Assembly: GCF_021699195.1 (NCBI RefSeq)
Contig: NZ_SSXE01000044.1
Span: 1 to 54,724, forward strand
From: Nonomuraea sp. MG754425
Lineage (GTDB): Bacteria; Actinomycetota; Actinomycetes; Streptosporangiales; Streptosporangiaceae
Length of the DNA: 54,724 nucleotides
Direction of reading: 5' to 3'
Shown here: one piece after another, positions 49,227-54,724 of the stretch
Position numbering within the stretch: position 1 is the first letter of the stretch
Layout: every line of letters starts with the position of its first letter
Made by a program: the position numbers and the translations under genes
The notes under the pieces: generated by a model
What the model was told of the DNA's origin: nothing
What the model saw: the letters and a program-made list of their open reading frames with translations, nothing else
Database searches by the model: none

Positions 49227-50120
49227 TCAGGCGCCGGAGTGGCCGGCCGCTCCCGGCCGGTCGATCCAGTCGGGGGCCGGTGGCTCGTCCGCAGGCGCCG
49301 ACGGCCAGCCCGGCGGCACGGTGAGCACGCCGCGCGCCATGCTCGCCCGCCACGCGTACCAGCGGACCAGCCGGGCCAGCACCGCCATGCGGTCGCGGGT
49401 CAGCCGCTGGGTGGGGCCGGAGATGCTGATGCTGGCGTCCACGACCCCTTCGGGCGAGAAGATCGGCGCGGCCACGCAGCGCAGCCCCGCCTCCAGCTCC
49501 TCGTTGTCGAGGCTGTAGCCGGTGCGGCGGATGCGCGCCAGTTCGGTGTGCAGCCGCTCGACCGTGCCGACGGTGTGCACGGTCCGGACCGGCAGCTCCG
49601 TGTCGGGGTAGCGCTTGCCGATCTCGGCGTCGGGCAGGCCCGCCAGCAGCGCCTTGCCCATCGAGCTGCAGTGCGCCGGCGACAGCTTGCCGGCCCACGA
49701 GTGCATGCGCACGGTGTGCCAGCCGTCGACCACCTGCACGGTCTTGGCCACGGTGCCGTCGAGCACGGCCAGGTGCCCGGTCTCGCCGGTGCGCTCGACC
49801 AGCTCGCGCAGGAACGGCGCGACCACCGAGGCGAGATCCTGCCGGGCGGCCAGCAGCGAGCCGAGCACGGCCAGCCGCGGCCCGAGCGTGTAGTTGCCGG
49901 CCGAGGCCGCCACGAGGTAGCCGGCCGAGGCCAGGGTCGCCGCCAGCCGGGACGCGCTGGACTTGTGGATGCCGAGTTCGAGGGCGATGTCGGTGATGCC
50001 GACCACCCGCCGCTCGACGCTGAACATGTCGAGGATGCCCAGGCCGCGACGGAGCGCGACGATCACGCTCTGCCCGGATTGCCGGTCTCCTCCGGCGGCT
50101 GGTGGGGTCCCATCGCCCAT
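49227..50120 (-). CDS. IclR-family transcriptional regulator
   Basis: 297 residues. The winged helix is at about 22-80 (LRRGLGILDMFSVERRVVGITDIALELGIHKSSASRLAATLASAGYL). The effector-binding domain runs from about 95 to 255, with MHSWAGKLSPAHCSSMGKALLAGLP and a final CVAAPIFSPEGVVDASISISGP. A Pro/Ala-rich tail of about 30 residues is extra, and its end is encoded by a degenerate copy of the 32-bp repeat. It stands alone between the two divergent promoters that carry TTGCAT elements (45.9 and 51.15 kb) and is therefore the best local candidate for their regulator. Confidence 0.88.
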   Translation of the reverse strand: MGDGTPPAAGGDRQSGQSVIVALRRGLGILDMFSVERRVVGITDIALELGIHKSSASRLAATLASAGYLVAASAGNYTLGPRLAVLGSLLAARQDLASVVAPFLRELVERTGETGHLAVLDGTVAKTVQVVDGWHTVRMHSWAGKLSPAHCSSMGKALLAGLPDAEIGKRYPDTELPVRTVHTVGTVERLHTELARIRRTGYSLDNEELEAGLRCVAAPIFSPEGVVDASISISGPTQRLTRDRMAVLARLVRWYAWRASMARGVLTVPPGWPSAPADEPPAPDWIDRPGAAGHSGA

Positions 50121-50194
50121 GGCCCGATCCTAGTCGGCCGCGATCGCGCTCTGGCACGCCGGTGCGGCGGTTCGCGGTCGTCCGTCGGGTCGGG

Positions 50195-51139
50195 TCATCG
50201 GCCCGCCGAGGCGGCGTCGAGCCGCGCGACGTCCTGCTCGCCGAGCCGCACCCGCGCGGCGTCGAGCAGGTCGCGCAACTGGGCGGTGTCACGGGCCGAG
50301 GCGATGACGCCGCTGACCGCGGGCCGGACGGCCAGCCACGCCAGGGCGACCGCCGCCGGGGCGGCCCGGTGGCGGGCGGCGACCTCGTCGAGCGCGCCGA
50401 GCACCGCGTGGCCGCGCTCGTTCAGGTAGGCCGCCGCGGACCGGGCCCGGGGGCTGTCCACCGTCGCGCCGTCCCGGTATTTGCCGGTGAGGAAGCCGTG
50501 GGCCAGCGAGTAGTACGTCATGACGGTCAGGCCGCGCTCGCGCGCCAGGGGGAGGACGTCGTCCTCGATGCCCCGCTCCATGAGGCTGTACTGCTTCTGG
50601 ATCACGGTCGGGCCGTGCAGCCCCTCGCGCTCCGCCACGTCGAGCCACGCGGTGATCCGGGCCACGCTGAAGTTCGACACGCCGATCTCGGTGATCAGCT
50701 TCTCGTCCCGCAGCCGGGAGAAGGCCCGCGCGATCTCCTCGATGGGACGGTCCTCGTCGTCGAAATGGGCGTAGTAGAGGTCGATGGACGAACGGCCGAG
50801 CCGGTCGAGGGAGTCGGCGACCGCGGCGCGGATGTTGCCGGCGGCGAGCCCCGGGCGGTGCTTCGACTGGCCCACCTTGCCGGCGATCGACACCGGCGGG
50901 CCGTCGCCGCGTCCGGCGAGCCAGGCGCCGATGATCGTCTCCGACTCGCCGCCGGAATTGCCCGGGGCCCATTGTGAGTAGGAGTCGGCGGTGTCGATGA
51001 GCGTGCCGCCCGCCGCCACGAAGGCGTCCAGGACCGCGAACGAGGCGTCGCGGTCGGCGGTCCAGCCGAACACGTTGCCGCCGAGCACGATCGGAGCGGG
51101 TTCGGCGCCGGTGGCCGGAGTGATCCCCTGCTTTTCCAT
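50195..51139 (-). CDS. aldo/keto reductase
   Basis: 314 residues. IVLGGNVFGWTADRDASFAVLDAFVAAGGTLIDTADSYSQW (about 17-57) includes catalytic Asp and Tyr. IAGKVGQSK has the Lys (about 88), YYAHFDDE the His (about 123), and GVSNFS (about 154) and VIASAR (about 283) bind NADP. Length and motifs match the YajO/GarB-like (AKR11-15) branch. A -10 CAGTAT ends seven bases before ATG 51139, predicting a leaderless mRNA; the ATG at 51148 lies inside that promoter and is less likely. It should reduce or oxidise a sugar- or ketone-like intermediate, together with the divergent OYE-type enzyme. Confidence 0.88.
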   Translation of the reverse strand: MEKQGITPATGAEPAPIVLGGNVFGWTADRDASFAVLDAFVAAGGTLIDTADSYSQWAPGNSGGESETIIGAWLAGRGDGPPVSIAGKVGQSKHRPGLAAGNIRAAVADSLDRLGRSSIDLYYAHFDDEDRPIEEIARAFSRLRDEKLITEIGVSNFSVARITAWLDVAEREGLHGPTVIQKQYSLMERGIEDDVLPLARERGLTVMTYYSLAHGFLTGKYRDGATVDSPRARSAAAYLNERGHAVLGALDEVAARHRAAPAAVALAWLAVRPAVSGVIASARDTAQLRDLLDAARVRLGEQDVARLDAASAGR

Positions 51140-51142
51140 GTA

Positions 51143-51176
51143 TTGCATACTGCCCAATCGGTTGCTTAGGATGCAA
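51143..51176. promoter_or_regulatory. two superimposed antiparallel promoters built from TTGCAT elements
   Basis: Plus: TTGCAT (51143-51148), 18 bases, TAGGAT (51167-51172), seven bases to GTG 51180. Minus: TTGCAT (51176-51171), 18 bases, CAGTAT (51152-51147), seven bases to ATG 51139. The -35 of each overlaps the -10 of the other, and both genes would make leaderless mRNAs. The arrangement is nearly symmetrical. Confidence 0.5.
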
Positions 51177-51179
51177 CAC

Positions 51180-52442
51180 GTGCAAGGCTCGGACCAGGCT
51201 GAAGTGCTGTTCTCCCCATTGTCCCTTCCCGGCGGCGCGGTGCTACGCAACCGGATCGCCAAAGCCTCGATGGAGGAGAACCTCGCGGCGGAGGGCCAGA
51301 TTCCCGACCATCGCCTGCGCAGGCTCTACCGCATCTGGGGCGCCGGCGGCGCGGGCCTGCTCATCACCGGCAACGTCATGGTGGACGCCCGCGCGATGAC
51401 CGGTCCGGCCGGGGTCGTCCTCGACGCGCGGGCGCCGCTCGAACCGTTCGCGGCCTGGGCCGCCGCCGCGCGCTCCGGCGGGGCCGCCGCGTGGATGCAG
51501 CTCAACCACCCCGGCCGTCAGGTACGTGCCGACCTCGGCGGCGTCGCCTGGTCGCCGTCGGCCGTCCCGATCTCCGGAGCCGGCGGTTTCGCCCGGCCGG
51601 TCGCCATGGACGAGGCCGACATCCGGGCCGTGACCGCGATGTTCGCCTCCGGCGCGGCCCGCGCGATCGAGGCCGGCTTCACCGGCGTGCAGATCCACGC
51701 CGCGCACGGTTACCTGCTCTCGCAGTTCCTGTCCCCGCTGGCCAACCGGCGTACCGACCGCTGGGGCGGCCCCATCGAGCGGCGGGCCCGGCTGCTGATC
51801 GAGGTCGTGCGGGCCGTACGGGCGGCCATGCCCGCCGGCGCCGCGCTCGGCGTCAAGCTCAACACGGCGGACTTCCAGCGCGGCGGCTTCCGGCAGGAGG
51901 ACGCGCTCCGGGTGGTCGAACTGCTGGCCGAACACCCGGTGGACCTGGTGGAACTGTCGGGCGGCAGCGCCGAACGACCGGCCATGCACGGCGTCCTGGA
52001 CGGCGCGGACGACCGGACCCGGGCGCGGGAGGCGTACTTCCTCGACCTCGCCCGTGACGTCGTCGCGGCCTCGCCGATCCCGATCATGCTGACCGGCGGC
52101 ATCAGGACCGCGGCAGGGGCCCGCGAGGTCCTGCGCGCCGGGGTGGCCGTCGTCGGGGTCGCCACCGCCCTCGCGCAGTGCCCCACCCTGCCGCGCGAGT
52201 GGTCCCTCGGGCGTCCCGGTCCCGGGCCGCTGCCCGCCTCGGCGGCGTCCGACAAGGCCACGGTCTCCGCCGCGAAGCAGGCCGCGGTCCGCTGGATCCT
52301 GCGGCGCACCGCCGCCCGGGGGGCCGCTCCCGAGAGCACCGACCCCGACGCCGCGCTGCGCCTGGACGCGCGCCGCCGCGCCCGGCTGCTGCGGCGCTAC
52401 CGCGGCTGGCTGGCCGGTCGCACCCCGCCGCGCGACGGGTAG
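51180..52442 (+). CDS. NADH:flavin oxidoreductase of the old-yellow-enzyme family
   Basis: 420 residues from GTG 51180. VLFSPLSLPGGAVLRNRIAKASMEENL near the start binds FMN. WMQLNHPGRQ (about 105-114) and VQIHAAHGYLLSQFLSPLANRRTDRWGG (about 171-198) hold the substrate-orienting His pair, and ALGVKLNTADFQRGGF and PIMLTGGIRTAAGAREVL complete the barrel. It lacks the 4Fe-4S/NAD-binding C-terminal half of 2,4-dienoyl-CoA reductases but has a basic 60-residue tail. It reduces activated C=C bonds. ATG 51171 and GTG 51204 are alternative starts; the promoter layout favours 51180, leaderless. Confidence 0.85.
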   Translation: MQGSDQAEVLFSPLSLPGGAVLRNRIAKASMEENLAAEGQIPDHRLRRLYRIWGAGGAGLLITGNVMVDARAMTGPAGVVLDARAPLEPFAAWAAAARSGGAAAWMQLNHPGRQVRADLGGVAWSPSAVPISGAGGFARPVAMDEADIRAVTAMFASGAARAIEAGFTGVQIHAAHGYLLSQFLSPLANRRTDRWGGPIERRARLLIEVVRAVRAAMPAGAALGVKLNTADFQRGGFRQEDALRVVELLAEHPVDLVELSGGSAERPAMHGVLDGADDRTRAREAYFLDLARDVVAASPIPIMLTGGIRTAAGAREVLRAGVAVVGVATALAQCPTLPREWSLGRPGPGPLPASAASDKATVSAAKQAAVRWILRRTAARGAAPESTDPDAALRLDARRRARLLRRYRGWLAGRTPPRDG

Positions 52443-52469
52443 CGCGGGGCGTCCCGGCCGCCGTCGCGC

Positions 52470-53612
52470 TCACCAGTTGGTGAAGGCGCCGTCCGGGGTG
52501 CGCAGGTGCGGACGCTCGGCGGCCACCGCCTGGTAGCGGCGGGCCTCGGCGCGGTCGAGGTCCACGCCGAGCCCCGGCAGGCCGTTGGGCTCGATCCGGC
52601 CCGCCCTGATCTCGGGACGCGCGGTGAACAGGGCGTCGATCGCGGGCTCCGGCTGCGCCTGGTGCTCCTGGACGGAGACGTTCGGGCTGGCCAGGTTGAG
52701 GTGGAGGGAGGAGGCCGCGGTCACCGGGCCGAGCGGGTTGTGGGTGGCGAGCTTGATGTAGTGGGCCTCGCACATGGCCGCGATCTTCCTGGCCTCCGTG
52801 AGACCGGCGGCCACGCCCACGTCCACGCGGGCGTAGTCGATCAGGTCCGGCTCCACGAGGCGCTGGAACTCCCACTTCGAGCCGAACTGCTCCCCGGCCG
52901 CCAGCGGCACCGCGGTGCGGGCCCTGAGCATGCGGTACGCGTCCAGGCCCTCGCTGCGCAGCGGATCCTCCACGAAGTACGGCCGGGCGGGCTCGATCTC
53001 CCTGCACAGGGTGACGGCCTCGGGCGGGTCCAGCCGCGTGTGCACGTCGAGGATCAGCTCCACGGACTCGCCCACCGCCTCGCGCATCCGGTGGAACAAC
53101 TCGATCCCCGCGCGCATCGAGGCCCGCTGGTCGAGCACGCCGTCCGGGGTGTGCGGCACGGCGAAGCGCAGGTGGCTCCAGCCTTCGGCGACGAGCGCGC
53201 GGGCGCGGTCGAGGAAGGCGTCCACGTCGTGGTAGTCGTCCCCCAGATGGGTGTACGCCTGGACGTGGTCGCGCACCCGCCCCCCGAAGAGGTCGTGGAC
53301 GGGCACGCCGAGCACCTTGCCGCGGATGTCCCACAGCGCCACGTCCACGGCGGCGATCGCGGCGGACAGGAACCGGTCGGCGGGGAAGAAGCCACGCCGG
53401 AACATCACCTGCCACAGGTGCTCGATCCGGGCCGGGTCCGCGCCGATCAGCAGTTCCCCGAGGTGCTCGATGCCGCCGGCCACCGCCTTCTGCCGGGATC
53501 TGATGCCGACCTCGCCGATGCCGTGCACCCCTTCGTCGGTGTCGATGACCAGCAGCATCATGCTGTCGCCGTGGTCGGGCAGGGTGAGCAGTTCCCAGCC
53601 GGTGATCTTCAT
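52470..53612 (-). CDS. enolase-superfamily sugar-acid dehydratase (mandelate-racemase type, ManD/RspA-like)
   Basis: 380 residues. Metal ligands are visible in order: LDVHTR (Asp about 210, with the His two residues on typical of the ManD/RspA group), YFVEDPLR (Glu about 236) and GEQFGSKWEF (Glu about 262). ATHNPLGP (His about 312) is the acid-base residue on strand 7. The family dehydrates aldonic acids such as mannonate, gluconate or galactonate to 2-keto-3-deoxy acids. AAGGAG lies four to five bases before ATG. It is divergent from the final LacI gene and has a LacI-type site before its start. Its product could feed a KDG-type aldolase such as 35259-36176. Confidence 0.88.
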   Translation of the reverse strand: MKITGWELLTLPDHGDSMMLLVIDTDEGVHGIGEVGIRSRQKAVAGGIEHLGELLIGADPARIEHLWQVMFRRGFFPADRFLSAAIAAVDVALWDIRGKVLGVPVHDLFGGRVRDHVQAYTHLGDDYHDVDAFLDRARALVAEGWSHLRFAVPHTPDGVLDQRASMRAGIELFHRMREAVGESVELILDVHTRLDPPEAVTLCREIEPARPYFVEDPLRSEGLDAYRMLRARTAVPLAAGEQFGSKWEFQRLVEPDLIDYARVDVGVAAGLTEARKIAAMCEAHYIKLATHNPLGPVTAASSLHLNLASPNVSVQEHQAQPEPAIDALFTARPEIRAGRIEPNGLPGLGVDLDRAEARRYQAVAAERPHLRTPDGAFTNW

Positions 53613-53624
53613 CCTGCTCCTTTA

Positions 53625-53638
53625 TGAAAACGATCCCG
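53625..53638. promoter_or_regulatory. LacI/GalR-type operator candidate near the dehydratase
   Basis: TGAAAACGATCCCG agrees with the LacI/GalR pattern TGnAAnCGnTTnCA at 8 of 10 fixed positions. It lies 13 bases before the dehydratase start on the minus strand, close to its Shine-Dalgarno. Confidence 0.4.
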
Positions 53639-53726
53639 CAACTCATTCAGCGCTTCATCATGGCAGATCACTGCGGTGGAGGACAGCGCGGATATTTTTC
53701 ATGGGAGTAACACTCTTGACGCCTTC

Positions 53727-53740
53727 CGGGAACGTTTGCA
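53727..53740. promoter_or_regulatory. LacI/GalR-type operator candidate near the lacI-type gene
   Basis: CGGGAACGTTTGCA agrees with TGnAAnCGnTTnCA at 8 of 10 fixed positions. It lies 37 bases before GTG 53777 and directly behind a TTGACG -35-like hexamer (53715-53720). Confidence 0.45.
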
Positions 53741-53776
53741 AGCATCCTCCGTACCAGACAGACGAGAGGACTCGAC

Positions 53777-54724
53777 GTGGCGGTGACGATCAGGCAGGTG
53801 GCGAGTGCGGCGGGCGTGTCCGTTTCGACGGTTTCCCGCGCATTCACCGCACCGGAGCAGGTGCAGCCGCAGACGCTGCGGCGCGTCCGCGAGGTGGCGG
53901 CCGAACTCGGCTACTCGCCCAACCCGGCCGCACGATCCCTGCGCGGCGGCCGGACCGGGTCGCTCGGCCTGATCATCCCCGACATCGCCAACCCGTTCTT
54001 CCCGCCGATCTTCAAGGCGATGCAGGCCCGCGCCAGGCGGCTGGGCTACACCGTGCTGGCCGCCGACACCGACGAGCGCGAGTACGACGAGCTCGAGACC
54101 ATCACCGCGGTGTCCAAGCAGGTCGACGGCCTGATCCTGTGGGCCTCCACGCTCCCCGAGGAACGCCTGCGGGAACTCGGCGCCGAGATGCCGACCGTGC
54201 TGGTCAACCGGCAGGTCGAGGGCATGTCCGAGCTGCGCGTCTCGCTGTCGGCGGGCATCGCGCAGGCCGCCGAGCACCTCAAGGCGTACGGGCACACGCG
54301 CTGCGTCTTCGTCAACGCGGAGCACGGCGAGCACGGCCGCGGCAAGTCCATCAGGGAGGTTTTCGAGGCCCACGACCTGTCCCTGACCGAGCTCGGCCCG
54401 TACGAGCCCCGCTTCGAGACCGGGGTGCACGCGGCGACCCTGGTCGCGGCCGCCCAGGCGACGGCGGTGCTGGCGCACAACGACCTCGTCGCGCTCGGGG
54501 TGCTGCACCAACTCGCCAAGCTCGGGGTCGGCGTGCCCGGCCAGGTGAGCGTGATCGGCATAGACGACACGTTGCTCGCCGCCACCTCCACCCCGTCGCT
54601 CACCACGATCAGGATCTCGGCCGACGAGGTGGCCACCCGTGCCACCGACCTGCTCATCGACACCATCGGCGGCAAAGAGGGCGGGCGCGTCGCCGAGATC
54701 GGCTCACGGCTGATCCCCCGCGCC
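53777..54724 (+). CDS. LacI-family transcriptional regulator (cut by the window end)
   Basis: 316 codons before the window ends; a full protein would be about 330-340 residues. TIRQVASAAGVSVSTVSRAFTAPEQVQPQTLRRVREVAAELGYSPNPAARSLRGGRT is the canonical LacI DNA-binding domain plus hinge helix. LGLIIPDIANPFFPPIFKAMQARA, DGLILWAS, HNDLVALGVLHQL and VIGIDDTLLAATSTPSLTTIRI are the periplasmic-binding-like effector motifs. GTG 53777 has GAGAGGA upstream. It is divergent from the sugar-acid dehydratase, and operator-like sites flank both starts, so it most likely represses both genes in the absence of a sugar acid. Confidence 0.9.
   Translation, partial: MAVTIRQVASAAGVSVSTVSRAFTAPEQVQPQTLRRVREVAAELGYSPNPAARSLRGGRTGSLGLIIPDIANPFFPPIFKAMQARARRLGYTVLAADTDEREYDELETITAVSKQVDGLILWASTLPEERLRELGAEMPTVLVNRQVEGMSELRVSLSAGIAQAAEHLKAYGHTRCVFVNAEHGEHGRGKSIREVFEAHDLSLTELGPYEPRFETGVHAATLVAAAQATAVLAHNDLVALGVLHQLAKLGVGVPGQVSVIGIDDTLLAATSTPSLTTIRISADEVATRATDLLIDTIGGKEGGRVAEIGSRLIPRA

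Noticed and set aside
1..54724. Mobile element, prophage or integrative element
   Set aside because: No transposase, integrase, terminal repeats or tRNA attachment site was found, and base composition is even apart from short AT-rich promoters.

Overview
The window is a very GC-rich chromosomal segment with GTG and TTG starts, many start/stop overlaps of 1 to 8 bases, Tat-secreted and lipoprotein genes, and several probable leaderless mRNAs. All this points to a filamentous actinobacterium; a Streptosporangiales-like organism (Nonomuraea type) would fit, but that is inferred from style and gene content, not from a marker gene. I saw no rRNA, tRNA, CRISPR array, phage gene or insertion sequence.

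Left part (1-6099): a tightly overlapping minus-strand catabolic operon with a class III CoA-transferase, a citryl-CoA lyase/citrate-synthase-like protein, a LigB-type extradiol dioxygenase, a LigA-like small subunit and a truncated MDR reductase. It is divergent from an ATZ/TRZ-type amidohydrolase followed by an IclR regulator. Two near-identical CGGAC-N4-GT(C/T)CG sites sit in the shared promoter.

Middle part (6211-23305), mostly housekeeping and stress genes: a secreted M14 carboxypeptidase, a GNAT acetyltransferase whose Shine-Dalgarno lies in a hairpin, an EF-G paralogue behind a 25-codon leader peptide and attenuator-like hairpins, an OlsB/PlsC-like pair, a WGxxGxxG-type small surface protein, a Zur-boxed zinc importer (aztA divergent from aztB, an extra beta-propeller lipoprotein, aztC, aztD), a BBE-type FAD oxidase, a wrecked siderophore-binding protein gene behind an iron box, GrpB, an SRPBCC/ArsR pair and a nucleotidyltransferase.

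Right part (23516-54724): accessory carbon catabolism. An AraC/PhyH pair diverges from a 13-kb operon: a LacI regulator, a complete Dpp/Opp-type ABC importer, a GH63-like glucosidase, a GG-type FAD oxidoreductase, a DapA/NanA-family aldolase and a Tat-exported sialidase with two C-terminal carbohydrate-binding-like modules. It looks like a self-contained glycan release, uptake and degradation system of unknown substrate. Converging on it is a six-gene minus operon (TPP enzyme, zinc alcohol dehydrogenase, TcuA-like flavoprotein, MHS-family symporter, NAD-epimerase, TIM-barrel isomerase). Diverging from that operon are an aldehyde dehydrogenase and a KstD-like flavoprotein. Then come an IclR regulator, an aldo/keto reductase and an OYE-type oxidoreductase driven by two superimposed antiparallel promoters, an enolase-superfamily sugar-acid dehydratase, and a LacI regulator cut by the window end.

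A TTGCAT element found in both divergent promoters (45.9 kb and 51.15 kb) suggests that the 38-52 kb block is one regulon, plausibly under the IclR protein between them. No function here was tested by database search; all calls rest on reading motifs and context.
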